Of a stretch of DNA of 64,000 nucleotides, positions 28,101-34,923 are shown one piece after another; position 1 is the first letter of the stretch, and every line of letters begins with the position of its first letter. The stretch comes from a virus. The stretch spans positions 1 to 64,000 of the IMG/VR virus record IMGVR_UViG_3300047497_000079; one strand, written 5' to 3'. Under the pieces are notes generated by a model. The model was not told the origin of the DNA and made no database searches. It saw only the letters and a list, made by a program, of their open reading frames with translations. Made by a program: the position numbers and the translations under genes.

Positions 28101-28451
28101 ATCGTCGTCTATGTCACGGCATACCGCCCGCCCGGAACCGACTTGCCTGTGTATGTAAAGCTATCCAATTTCCAAGATACGCTTGCGACGAATGACCATA
28201 ATTGGGTTCAACTCGTGCCGGATGGCACAGCTTATTCGGACGCGACCGATCCGACGGATTACATAGAATATACCTATAACTTGCCTTCTTCGGTTATGAC
28301 GGGTCCTGATGGTGGTTACCAGTACGTCGGTCCTAACAACGTGACGTTCTCTTCATTCCGAAACTACATAATCAAGATCGTGATGATTTCCGATGATTCT
28401 TCCAATGTTCCGCTCCTAAGTAATATGAGAGCGGTCTGTCTCCAGATGTAG
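22158..28451 (+). CDS. Giant tail/baseplate protein, DUF4815-type (2097 aa)
   Basis: N-terminus YPYFDDTDETKDYERVLF and VGLQTRELNALQTYIQKQNA is the DUF4815-type start seen in large structural proteins of T4-like marine and rhizobial phages. Around residue 970-1060 a helical joint (IAALEYYSSLNLLEQ) is followed by FKNGFIADNFSGSNI and a RPRFYLNQ segment, also typical. The remainder is Asn/Thr/Ser-rich beta structure with several repeats of a TV-x-G-x-I-V-G type strand (about 1700-1830). Probably forms a peripheral baseplate appendage or fibre base; exact location is inferred. No frameshift is seen over 6.3 kb. Confidence 0.75.
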   Translation: MANTSNTNSADNTVPWIDTNLSEYPYFDDTDETKDYERVLFKPTVGLQTRELNALQTYIQKQNARVTSSIFQDGTRIKGGSFNIDLNANYVRLQDNDQFGHAVNVTNFANTVITGATSGVKAHVSLVQAGTQAASPNTNLLIVKYTAASSSNNSVTTFTPGEIISSDTGFTATVINLTSALGSASTMKVDDGIFFCKGFPVRFSKSSIILDPASSTPSCRVGIIVNENIVNYEEDPTLLSNAAGFNNYNAPGADRLQLLPELTILGLTESVPSNFSQICVLSNGVIQSVNQPDTLSNVMDVLAQRQYETTGNFVANGMNLSVVECLDSGINNGYLSANNGGNTYQLAVGVQPGYAFVKGYNVQYYVTQWDLIDKGIDYVNVDSVTIQTNYGNYANVKQLAGYFDTVNGTPVSLYSANQYALSNNTYVSGSYNGSIIGTARVREVELQTGNYDDAAATFNVYLYDVKMTANDFSAVCSIVSNTGVCDIIPDASSNTAYLYDASFDDAVFPIANQAIRTIRNANGNVVNSYEFTQSFPVTIASSGTFTVATGSSSETFPYSPGLLNSTQVQDFMVVLQGSANVALQGTVTTVNGNTTVTGANTIFSTQLRESDKINVGGNLYRVANVNSNTSLTLWHPATSNATSSFSKQYISGDIVPFNVNGTSGTARTITASSSTSAAFNLEETLSNNVSAVVFCKLIKANATEKKKHLNNAYVIIDTTTHSANTVGPYSLGFADIYSVISCRTSANAFVNVTDGTDVSSYFLFNTGQNDDLYGLGSMSIANTSVVLDRYLLVNVAFFSHDFSQGSCFFTVDSYPVDDTTYTSNSTIRTELIPYFQSPSDGTLYSLRQCIDFRPALVNTAANSATISGATTNPSANSTLNVPSGGLHFPVIDSNFTSSFSYYQGRVDLVTLTPTGGLNVIRGAPADSPVTPQTPSSTMALGTVQVPPYPSLANTVTTSWLGSKGYTMQMIGALETRIAALEYYSSLNLLEQSTSALQILDSNGLNRFKNGFIADNFSGSNIVNVYDVEYLCSIDTTNQLCRPRFYLNQVKLDYDQVHSNNCVTSANAVSLILASNNTTFVAGQAFQTNSASGTVVATHGNRVYLENIIGTFAANSYTLETNSSPTTYQITSVVPSVNGSLLTLPWTNYLAIQQPYATETRNAAGLEWDWVGNVTLYPPSDYWVDTNQSADVVLNVGDQNDNWEANNGWVTTWNSWQTVWTGTSTSNTTTTQITVNSASDLTDITAVAQYVINGGTLTLGRLGGNYGLSTIESRWSSFFSDNEPLQGVIAWLQEELSRYGSSGVETVTIQNGVSTTNTVQTRTGTSSLTTYSEQTSTVGDYVIDTSLNPYMRSQAIVFVATGMKPNAQLYPFFDNIAVSQYCAPLANVSFQNSLISVANTNAYIPLQSSLDQALATGIEVPTLGDPLISDANGNVIGVFYLPDNPNRQFNVGSVVFRLSDSLVNSNTVGDVTTSAEATYSAYGITDTTSNLIVSTQVASTQTQSVTQTQTLSSTTTTSQVVAAALYEPIVQSFSVPLPSSETAEGVFVTRLDLFFQTADPVQPVTISLVALDPSTAQVTSTTIPLSTKILYPGDINVSADGTVPTPFYFDSPIYLTAGQMYGFKIFPGGSNPNYNVWVATLGQTDVSTGIQVIQNPASGNLFVSSNDQTYTAVTNQQVKFNLYVAQFNTSVQGSAVLYNDPQEYLQLSSNTGGAYFMTGEPIFGPTTITLSNVANGTPVVGDIVRGSTSNTSGYITAVSNNVLTVTPWANQLGASYFSNDAMTILYANGSATGITSNTISVTFPSGLQSSSSLGTLVLNTMSNTQFQVNNTIVGQFAGLSSVLNSFGNIQYDVYQPTISSLVFPKTSIAWAAKTTSNTGTLDSSYNACVVNNNNNCLGQRVIYTNTYEKNMLGDHSFKLNGILSTSDAYLSPVIDLTRSGVILVGNIINNVTTNETTPHAGQAAAKYVTRLATLDANMDAEDIVVYVTAYRPPGTDLPVYVKLSNFQDTLATNDHNWVQLVPDGTAYSDATDPTDYIEYTYNLPSSVMTGPDGGYQYVGPNNVTFSSFRNYIIKIVMISDDSSNVPLLSNMRAVCLQM

Positions 28452-28458
28452 GTGACAG

Positions 28459-28677
28459 TTGCCAGAGTTTATTAAAGTCGTAAATGCCGACCACTGCATC
28501 AGAGACAAAAAAAGCAAGTGCGTCTCGTCAACAAATGTTGCTGCTCTAAAGCAGTACAAACGTAACAAAGCCACGGTCGCTTCCCGTGATAATCGAATAA
28601 ATAATTTGGAGACCGAAATCTCCGAACTTAAAGAATTAGTCCAACAAATAGCGAATGTCGTACTTAAACACAGTTAG
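28459..28677 (+). CDS. Small coiled-coil tail protein (72 aa)
   Basis: TTG start after AGGTGACAG. Residues 38-70 form a heptad-repeat coiled coil (NRINNLETEISELKELVQQI). Lies 7 bases after the giant tail gene and overlaps the fibre gene by 23 bases, so it may be an assembly factor or trimer adaptor for the fibre. Confidence 0.6.
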   Translation: MPEFIKVVNADHCIRDKKSKCVSSTNVAALKQYKRNKATVASRDNRINNLETEISELKELVQQIANVVLKHS

Positions 28678-30079
28678 CCTATCTAATACCGTCAATGATT
28701 ATGTGAATGCACTCGACGCGGCAATCGGATGGATAAATTCCGTTACCACGGGTCTCAATGTCGTCACGGCAAATTCGATCTCGGCTAATTCTGGAAGCAT
28801 CTTATCGCTAGGTGCGAACTCCGTTTCTGCCAATTCCTTAGCCGTCGTAAATACGTTAACTCTCGGGGGTGTTAACGTCGCCATTCAGAGTACCAATATC
28901 ATTGGCGCGGGTCTTATTTCCGGTTCGGGCAATCTTGCTGCCAATGTGACCCTAACGGTAACGGCCGCCGCAGGGTCGGATATCAACGCTGGAACGAATA
29001 ATTCGATTGTTGTGACGCCCTATGCGCTCGCACAGTCAAATTTGAGCATTAGTGCCTTGAATCTAAAGGCTCCGTTGGCATCCCCGGCCTTGACCGGAAC
29101 GCCCACGGCACCCACCCCGGCCAATACGTCGAATGCAAACACCGTGGCTACGACGGCGTTTGTCAACAATGTACTTTCGAGCTATGCTTCTCTAAATGCA
29201 CCTACTTTTTCAGGTGTTCCTTCGTGTAGTACCGCCGCTATTGGTGCAGCCAATAGCCAAATTGCAACTACTTATTTTGTCGCGCAGTCTGTAGCTACCA
29301 TAAATTCTCCAGCATTGACGGGAACACCGACAGCTCCCACCCCCGCAAATACGTCCAATGCCAATACAATTGCTACGACAGCTTACGTAAAAAATAATTT
29401 GGCCTCTTATCTACCGCTATCAGGTGGAACAGTGACTGGTTCATTGGGTGTTACCGGTTCATTGACCGTTAACACTGGTAGTCTAGGGAATACATATGCC
29501 TCTGGTTTAACCCTTTACTCAAGTGATTATACGGGCAATTCGACTTCACCAACAGAATTAGTCATTCAAACCAATGGCGTGACGGGAAATTGGCAGATTA
29601 ATCTATGGAATGGATCTGGATCGACCGGAAGTCTTAATTTTGGAATGCCATCAGTAACAGCGACAACCCCTTCTTTTGGAGATAACTCTACTAAATTAGC
29701 GACCACGGCTTTTGTCAGCCAAGCTATTTCTAATTCTTCAAGTATTGCGTTTCTGAACAAAACTGCACAGAGCTTTTCAGGAGGATTTAGGGTAACCTCT
29801 TATAGCGTAGGGACCGGTTCGTTTACGTGCGACCCTGGAAACGGTCCTTATCAATATGTCACGAATAATGGAAGCATGACGATTACCGCTCCATCTTATG
29901 ATGGCGGATTTGATCTCCTAATTACCAATACGAGTACGCCAGGTGTCGTAGCATTTTCAGGCTTCACAGTAAATAGTTCAACTGGTGATACAATCACAAC
30001 ATCCGCAAGTGCTGAGTTTATCGTTTCAATTAGACGCATAAATGGCGTATCTACATACTTTGTAAAGGCACTTCAGTAA
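28655..30079 (+). CDS. Tail fibre protein with TPTAPTP/ATTAFV repeats (474 aa)
   Basis: Contains the repeat typical of phage tail fibres, PALTGTPTAPTPANTSNAN then (V/I)ATTA(F/Y)V, twice (about residues 146-172 and 221-247), plus a third divergent copy (TPSFGDNSTKLATTAFV, about 330-347). The first 110 residues are Asn/Ser/Val beta repeats; the last 110 lack repeats and probably form the distal tip. Likely host attachment, together with the following kelch protein. Confidence 0.75.
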   Translation: MSYLNTVSLSNTVNDYVNALDAAIGWINSVTTGLNVVTANSISANSGSILSLGANSVSANSLAVVNTLTLGGVNVAIQSTNIIGAGLISGSGNLAANVTLTVTAAAGSDINAGTNNSIVVTPYALAQSNLSISALNLKAPLASPALTGTPTAPTPANTSNANTVATTAFVNNVLSSYASLNAPTFSGVPSCSTAAIGAANSQIATTYFVAQSVATINSPALTGTPTAPTPANTSNANTIATTAYVKNNLASYLPLSGGTVTGSLGVTGSLTVNTGSLGNTYASGLTLYSSDYTGNSTSPTELVIQTNGVTGNWQINLWNGSGSTGSLNFGMPSVTATTPSFGDNSTKLATTAFVSQAISNSSSIAFLNKTAQSFSGGFRVTSYSVGTGSFTCDPGNGPYQYVTNNGSMTITAPSYDGGFDLLITNTSTPGVVAFSGFTVNSSTGDTITTSASAEFIVSIRRINGVSTYFVKALQ

Positions 30080-30080
30080 C

Positions 30081-31160
30081 ATGTTTTTCCCGGTCGGCAT
30101 CTTTGGGGGGACGACGCCATATTCAAATACTTGGAATGAAATTTCTTCTTATCCCATAAGTGTAGGTGGTCTATCTGCTGTTACACTTTCTAACAATTAT
30201 GTAATAGCCTTTGGTGGAAATTTCCCGATTACTCCAGAGACTTATGCAAGTGTGTCGACTTCTACTACATCATATGGTTATTCTGTTGTCACCAATTCTT
30301 GGAGTGAATTGGCAAACGTACCTTTGGGTATATGTTTCAATGGAGTAGCTGTTCTCTCCAACAATAGTGTTGTTACTGTAGGCGGTTCTTGGTCTAACTC
30401 GGGATATTATTCAGGAAGCTCCGCTTATTGGAATTATTATTCTTTACTAGAACCGACAAGCAATTGTTACTTATATAGTCCTAGCGCAAATTCTTGGAGT
30501 GCATTCTCATCTTATCCAATTGCAGCAACGGGTGTAACTTGTTCAACACTTTTAAATGGCAATGTTTTAGCTGTAGGCGGTGATGCTTGGAGTTACAGTC
30601 AAAATTTATCAACCCAAGTCAATTATGTTAATGAAACCTTTATCACTCAGTCGTGTTATCTTCTTAATGGTAACACTTGGAATAGTGCAGCATCTTACCC
30701 AATTCCTATTACGAATGCAGGTTCAGCAAGATTTCCAAATGGTTCCGTTTTAGTGGTCGGTGGATTTACAAATAACTCAATAGCTACGACATCATGTTAT
30801 CGATATGATCCGTCACCAAATACGTGGACACAAGTAAGCCATTTACCATTATCGCTTGGCTTTGTAAGTTGTTCACCTTTAAGAGATGGTACTGTATTAG
30901 CAGTTGGTGGTGCTTCCAGTAAAACGACAGCACCTTCGTCTGTGACATATAGATTTACTCCAAGCAGCAATACTTGGAGTAATGTTTCATCCTGCCCTTT
31001 AGGCGCAGGTGCCGTAGGGCTTACCAATTTAGCTAATGGTTCCGTTATCGCCGTCACCGGTGCTACAGGATTTGATTTAGCTGTGCAGGAAGATGGAAAC
31101 GACGATGTATCCTGTACTTTAGTTTCTTCCGTGACAAACTTGGGTTATAGATATGATTGA
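30081..31160 (+). CDS. Kelch-repeat beta-propeller, putative receptor-binding protein (359 aa)
   Basis: Six repeats of about 60 residues, each with an NTW/NSW start, a YP or LP turn and an L-x-N-G-x-V-x-x-V-G-G end (for example NGSVLVVGG, DGTVLAVGG, NGSVIAVTG), predicting one six-bladed propeller covering the whole protein. Loops between blades differ and could bind cell-surface glycans. It follows the fibre gene by one base and is clearly more AT-rich than neighbours, suggesting recent exchange. No signal peptide. Confidence 0.7.
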   Translation: MFFPVGIFGGTTPYSNTWNEISSYPISVGGLSAVTLSNNYVIAFGGNFPITPETYASVSTSTTSYGYSVVTNSWSELANVPLGICFNGVAVLSNNSVVTVGGSWSNSGYYSGSSAYWNYYSLLEPTSNCYLYSPSANSWSAFSSYPIAATGVTCSTLLNGNVLAVGGDAWSYSQNLSTQVNYVNETFITQSCYLLNGNTWNSAASYPIPITNAGSARFPNGSVLVVGGFTNNSIATTSCYRYDPSPNTWTQVSHLPLSLGFVSCSPLRDGTVLAVGGASSKTTAPSSVTYRFTPSSNTWSNVSSCPLGAGAVGLTNLANGSVIAVTGATGFDLAVQEDGNDDVSCTLVSSVTNLGYRYD

Positions 31161-31167
31161 ATAAATA
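31160..31167 (+). promoter_or_regulatory. T4-type late promoter box (AATAAATA), leaderless geometry
   Basis: Overlaps the end of the kelch gene; the endolysin ATG is 5 bases after the box. Confidence 0.65.
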
Positions 31168-31172
31168 ATTGC

Positions 31173-31796
31173 ATGAATAATATCATTCCACTTCTCACTT
31201 TTGCATGGGCATGTGATCAAATCCTCGTTTACGAGGGTTCCGAATATACCGACGATCCCGATGACGCCGGTGGTCCCACTAAATGGGGTGTGACGCTCGA
31301 AGATTACCGCGAGAACATCAATCCACAGGGCACCGCGAATGACATCAAGAATTTGTCACGCGATACCGCTATTCAAGATTATAAGCTGCATTACTGGGAC
31401 CCCATAAAGGGAGACGACCTGCCATTCTATATGGCTTTCCTCATCTTCGATTTCGGGGTCAATTCCGGTATCGGTCATGCCGTGAAATATGCTCAGGCCG
31501 TTATGAACATCACTCAGGACGGTTCCGTAGGCCCTGTGTTTGAAGCGGCCGCCGCCGCGTTCAATCCTACGACTTTCATCGAACAGTTTTCCGCTGCCAA
31601 GGAAACGTTTTATCGAGGTCTCGGTAACTTCTGGAAATATGGATCGGGATGGCTGTCTAGGGCCGAGACCTCCAAGGCCCTTGCTACGGCAATTGTCACC
31701 GAATTCGGTGCGGCCAAAGTCACCCCTGATGATACGACTACGGAGGACACTCCGGACGTCGCTCAAGGCGACCTCCTGGTTAAGAGTACTCAATAA
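31173..31796 (+). CDS. Endolysin, GH108 N-acetylmuramidase (207 aa)
   Basis: N-terminal GH108 signature: catalytic E21 in YEGSEY, then DPDDAGGPTKWGVTL (about 27-41), a helix, and YWDPIKGDDLPF. Residues about 100-160 (FDFGVNSGIGHAVKYAQ, DGSVGP) match the peptidoglycan-binding domain usually fused to GH108. Cleaves the glycan backbone of peptidoglycan at the end of infection; no signal sequence, so it depends on a holin such as the one at 9128. Predicted to be translated from a leaderless late mRNA. Confidence 0.85.
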   Translation: MNNIIPLLTFAWACDQILVYEGSEYTDDPDDAGGPTKWGVTLEDYRENINPQGTANDIKNLSRDTAIQDYKLHYWDPIKGDDLPFYMAFLIFDFGVNSGIGHAVKYAQAVMNITQDGSVGPVFEAAAAAFNPTTFIEQFSAAKETFYRGLGNFWKYGSGWLSRAETSKALATAIVTEFGAAKVTPDDTTTEDTPDVAQGDLLVKSTQ

Positions 31797-31800
31797 AAAA

Positions 31801-31825
31801 GCGGCGGTATCACCCGCCGCTTTTT
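31801..31825. terminator. Bidirectional terminator
   Basis: GCGGCGG-TATCAC-CCGCCGC stem with A6 before and T5 after, between the endolysin and the minus-strand KGG gene. Confidence 0.75.
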
Positions 31826-31843
31826 GTTTGCGCGTCAGCTCGT

Positions 31844-32098
31844 CTAATTCATAACACGCCGGCGGGATCCATTGGAATTCGCCCCGCCTTTCCTTCCTGC
31901 CGCGGCCGCTAAGTCCCTATTGAGGGAAAACGAGCGCTTTTCGTTGGATACGTTCAACCCACCCTTCCGTCCAGCCCTCACCGCCAAGTCCCGATCCTTG
32001 GAAAACGCGCGATCTTTTGCTTTGACCGCATGTCCTCCCATCGCTGCAATTTTTCTCCGTTTTTCGAGGTCCATGGACGCAAAGCCTCTGCTCTTCAT
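31844..32098 (-). CDS. KGG-repeat stress-type protein (84 aa)
   Basis: Three copies of a Gly-Gly motif in basic context (KRRKIAAMGGHAVKAKDRAF, LAVRAGRKGG, LAAAAGRKGG) identify the KGG/Con-10 family of small hydrophilic, probably disordered proteins linked to stress and DNA binding. ATG at 32098 follows AAAGGATAG; an upstream TTG is less likely. Minus-strand single gene between the endolysin and neck genes. Confidence 0.7.
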   Translation of the reverse strand: MKSRGFASMDLEKRRKIAAMGGHAVKAKDRAFSKDRDLAVRAGRKGGLNVSNEKRSFSLNRDLAAAAGRKGGANSNGSRRRVMN

Positions 32099-32131
32099 GA
32101 TCAACTATCCTTTCGATTAGCTTGCCGGATC

Positions 32132-32139
32132 AATAAATA
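32132..32139 (+). promoter_or_regulatory. T4-type late promoter box (AATAAATA)
   Basis: 32 bases before the gp13-like ATG; starts the neck gene operon. Confidence 0.6.
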
Positions 32140-32171
32140 CTCGAAGCAAGTTCGAGCGAGAACTCAAATAT

Positions 32172-32912
32172 ATGACGAAACCTACCAACCGGGAAGAGCT
32201 AAAGTGTTATGCGCTAAGAGCACTTGGTCAACCTGTTATTAACGTAAATGTGTCTGATGATCAGTTGGAGGACCGTCTCGACGATGCCTTGAGCATCTTC
32301 CGGGAATGGCATCATCTTGGGACGGTGCGTGGCTATCTGAAATACCAGATGCAGGCCCAGGATATCACTAACGAGTATCTCACTCTCCCTGAAAACGTTC
32401 AGGAGGTCACGCGGCTGCTAAACTACGATACATCCTATGGAGCGGCTCTGTTTTCACCAATCCCGTACGCCAAATATACATATATGTATAATTACAATTT
32501 CGGCGGCGGCGCGGGGCAGATCTATGGATATTCGGTCGCTCTATCGAACCTGGAGCAGCTCGACGAGCAGCTCGGCCAGAAGATGGATTTTCAGTACAAT
32601 CGCTATAATAACCAGCTCTTCATCGAGACCGATTGGGTCGACTTTCAGGCTGGGAATTACCTCGTCATGGAGGCTTATTTCACCCAGGACGTGGAAGGCA
32701 TGTATGGCGACATCTGGCTTCAGCGCTATTTCACGGCGCTCGTTAAGAAACAGTGGGGCAACAACCTCGGAAAGTATTCGAACATACAGCTCTTGAACGG
32801 AATCACGTTCAACGGTGAGCAGATCATGGCTCAGGCCGAAGCCGACATCGAAAAACTGACAGAGGACCTGGAGAAGAAGTTCACGCTTCCGGCTATTGGT
32901 TTGATTTACTAA
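32172..32912 (+). CDS. gp13: Neck protein, gp13-like (246 aa)
   Basis: N-terminal pattern CYALRALGQPVINVNVSDDQ and LEDRLDDALSIFREWHH, with YLKYQMQAQ and a C-terminal GITFNGEQIMAQAEADIEKL, is that of gp13-type head-completion/neck proteins of T4-like phages. It would seal the filled head before tail joining. The operon continues through two head-targeted genes to gp14. Stop overlaps the next ATG (TAATG). Confidence 0.7.
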   Translation: MTKPTNREELKCYALRALGQPVINVNVSDDQLEDRLDDALSIFREWHHLGTVRGYLKYQMQAQDITNEYLTLPENVQEVTRLLNYDTSYGAALFSPIPYAKYTYMYNYNFGGGAGQIYGYSVALSNLEQLDEQLGQKMDFQYNRYNNQLFIETDWVDFQAGNYLVMEAYFTQDVEGMYGDIWLQRYFTALVKKQWGNNLGKYSNIQLLNGITFNGEQIMAQAEADIEKLTEDLEKKFTLPAIGLIY

Positions 32913-33304
32913 TGCTTGGATTTGCGCAGTTTGTAAGGGAAGAGATCGGTGACCCTTTAAACTCCGATCACATGACACATCACTTGCCTCATTCGCCTTA
33001 TGGTGATCATTCGAACCCCAGAGGCTTGCTCAAGCTTTTTGCTGCCACACGGGCCAAAGCTACCGCGCGTAGGTCTGAACCTGAGAACGTGCCTTTGCAC
33101 CGTATACGGGCGACCAATAAATACATTGGCAAAAAGCGTGGCAAGTACGACGCCTTCCCCGATCACGAAGAGCCGGTCCTCGCGAAGGTTCTAGGCACTT
33201 ATCATATCCTCGACGGTCATCATCGTATTCATAGAGCCGTCGAGAAACGTGCTAAGTCCGTTCGGGCTCATGTCTACCATGTGAAGAAACACGAGGTAGA
33301 GTGA
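32912..33304 (+). CDS. Head-targeted protein with ParB-like domain (130 aa)
   Basis: N-terminus MLGFAQFVRE fits the capsid-targeting tag with V-x-E cleavage. The C-terminal half (LAKVLGTYHILDGHHRIHRAVEKR...VRAHVY) has the DGHHR-x-x-A core of the ParB/sulfiredoxin-like fold, found in nucleases and CTP-binding switches. His-rich and basic in the middle, which suits DNA binding inside the head. Translationally coupled on both sides (TAATG with gp13, ATGA with the next gene). Inserted between the two neck genes. Confidence 0.65.
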   Translation: MLGFAQFVREEIGDPLNSDHMTHHLPHSPYGDHSNPRGLLKLFAATRAKATARRSEPENVPLHRIRATNKYIGKKRGKYDAFPDHEEPVLAKVLGTYHILDGHHRIHRAVEKRAKSVRAHVYHVKKHEVE

Positions 33305-33726
33305 TGAAGTCTTTTCATCGATTCGTTGTTGAAGTTAATGAGTTTGAGCGCTTGCATCCGCGCGACGATAATGGACAATTTACGGATAAAATCATACAGG
33401 GCATGAGGGAGCTTGACCGCCATTTTGATAGAGCAGGTGATTACCTAGAGAGGAAATATGGTAATAGTTTCAGGAAAGCGATGGATAAGGAGATAAATCG
33501 CCCTACTTCGGATGCTATGAAAGATCTGGCTCTATCAATGGTTCCAGGATATGGTCTCTATAAACAAGCAAAGAAGTTCAGTCAAATAGCAAATGCTAGA
33601 GGTTATCGCTGGTATTATCCTAAATACGATCCTATGTTGGATAAACGGCTTACTCCAAAAGAGAGAAAAAAACTTTTGAAAGGCAAACAGTCTGGGTTGT
33701 CAAAAAAGCCGACATTAAGAAAATAA
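33304..33726 (+). CDS. Head-targeted basic protein (140 aa)
   Basis: Starts MKSFHRFVVE, again the tag pattern with V-x-E. Next comes LHPRDDNGQFT, resembling an HPRDxxGRFT motif seen in some phage head-associated proteins. The C-terminal 40 residues are Lys/Arg-rich. ATG at 33304 (ATGA overlap) is preferred to the GTG three bases upstream because it gives the tag spacing of its relatives. Confidence 0.65.
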   Translation: MKSFHRFVVEVNEFERLHPRDDNGQFTDKIIQGMRELDRHFDRAGDYLERKYGNSFRKAMDKEINRPTSDAMKDLALSMVPGYGLYKQAKKFSQIANARGYRWYYPKYDPMLDKRLTPKERKKLLKGKQSGLSKKPTLRK

Positions 33727-33727
33727 T

Positions 33728-34546
33728 ATGCCTTTAAATCCTTATTTTCAGAACTACACTAGCCTAAATGAGATGAATCTCTTACGTGCGCTTACCGAAG
33801 AGGCCATCCAGATCGGTGGCATCCTCGTCTATTACATGCCGCGTACGGCTGGTTATGTTGATCCCCTGCTAGGGGAAGACTCGCTGTCCGAATACCCCTT
33901 GTGCGTCGACATGGAAGCCTTCCCGGAGACCATAGAGAACTGGGGCGGCACAGGCGAACTCATCTCACGCTTCACCGGCCTCACGTTCGACGAGAAGCTT
34001 ACTCTATCCATCGCGCAGCACCGCTGGGCGCAAGAGCGCAACGAGATGCTCTATTTCACGACGGCCGAGATGATCACCTACGCCGGCACGAACCTGTTCA
34101 CGCTCACCGGGGGTGTCGAACAGTCGTCCTCGGGCTATGTGCTGCCGAACGTCCCGAAGGAAAACGATCTCATCTTCATCCCGACCTTCAACCGGATCTT
34201 CGTCATCAACCACGTCGACCGTGACAAGGACTTCTTCCCCCTTGGCGTGCTGCCGACATACACCCTTACCTGCGGTGTATGGGATTACTCATCCGAACGG
34301 CTGTCTACGGGCTTCACGGGCATCGATATCTTCCAGACCCAGTATTCGACCGATGTCCTCTCACAGGGTCAGATCATAGATGCTACGGGCAACAACGTCC
34401 TCACGTCCTCGGGCGATCTCCTCATCGACAATACCGATACGCTCGACAACGATCCTTTCGCGGGTAACGACGAGATCCAAGGCACGGCAGATGTGTCGGT
34501 TATCTGCGATGAAGACAATCCCCTGGCCGGGAAGAAAACGTATTAA
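33728..34546 (+). CDS. gp14: Neck protein, gp14-like (272 aa)
   Basis: LNPYFQNYTSLNEMNLLRAL then EEAIQIGGILVYYMPR aligns with T4 gp14 (VAESIQMRGVECYYVPRE), followed by the DLIFIPTFNRIFVINHVDRD segment equivalent to DLIYFPMDNSLFEINWVEP of T4. Length is close to T4 gp14 (256 aa). Forms the neck ring with gp13. Confidence 0.82.
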   Translation: MPLNPYFQNYTSLNEMNLLRALTEEAIQIGGILVYYMPRTAGYVDPLLGEDSLSEYPLCVDMEAFPETIENWGGTGELISRFTGLTFDEKLTLSIAQHRWAQERNEMLYFTTAEMITYAGTNLFTLTGGVEQSSSGYVLPNVPKENDLIFIPTFNRIFVINHVDRDKDFFPLGVLPTYTLTCGVWDYSSERLSTGFTGIDIFQTQYSTDVLSQGQIIDATGNNVLTSSGDLLIDNTDTLDNDPFAGNDEIQGTADVSVICDEDNPLAGKKTY

Positions 34547-34560
34547 AAGGAATAACGGCA

Positions 34561-34905
34561 ATGAATAAAAAAATGGAGCAAACTGCTGCCAGACACAAGT
34601 CGAGAGCATTGCATCACCACAGAGAATATGTGGAACATAGTATTTTAGCTGATCATCATAAAAAACAAGCAGAACATTTTCAGCAAAAAGCACAACATCA
34701 CTGGGACAAAGCTCATGCTTCTGCTTATGGAACTAAAGAATATGAACAACATTTTCGTGAAGCGAGAGCACATGAACATGTAGCTGGCTATCATTACAAC
34801 CATTCTAATGATGCCAGCAACAAGGCTAGTAATCATAATATTCTGTATAAACATTATCGTAAGGCCCATGCAACCTTGATGCGGTCTGCTAAAAAACTGA
34901 AGTGA
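34561..34905 (+). CDS. His-rich basic protein (114 aa)
   Basis: About one residue in six is His, with Lys, Ala and Gln between (AEHFQQKAQHHWDKAH). The repeat spacing (HH..A..H.....A) resembles the tandem modules of the proteins at 40426-41952, though it lacks the targeting tag. Predicted helical. Possibly a DNA- or metal-binding virion protein; the sequence is more AT-rich than the neck genes around it. Confidence 0.6.
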   Translation: MNKKMEQTAARHKSRALHHHREYVEHSILADHHKKQAEHFQQKAQHHWDKAHASAYGTKEYEQHFREARAHEHVAGYHYNHSNDASNKASNHNILYKHYRKAHATLMRSAKKLK

Positions 34906-34911
34906 TGTTCA

Positions 34912-34919
34912 TATAAATA
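34912..34919 (+). promoter_or_regulatory. T4-type late promoter box (TATAAATA), leaderless geometry
   Basis: Exact consensus, 4 bases before the gp15-like ATG. Confidence 0.75.
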
Positions 34920-34923
34920 GTAG

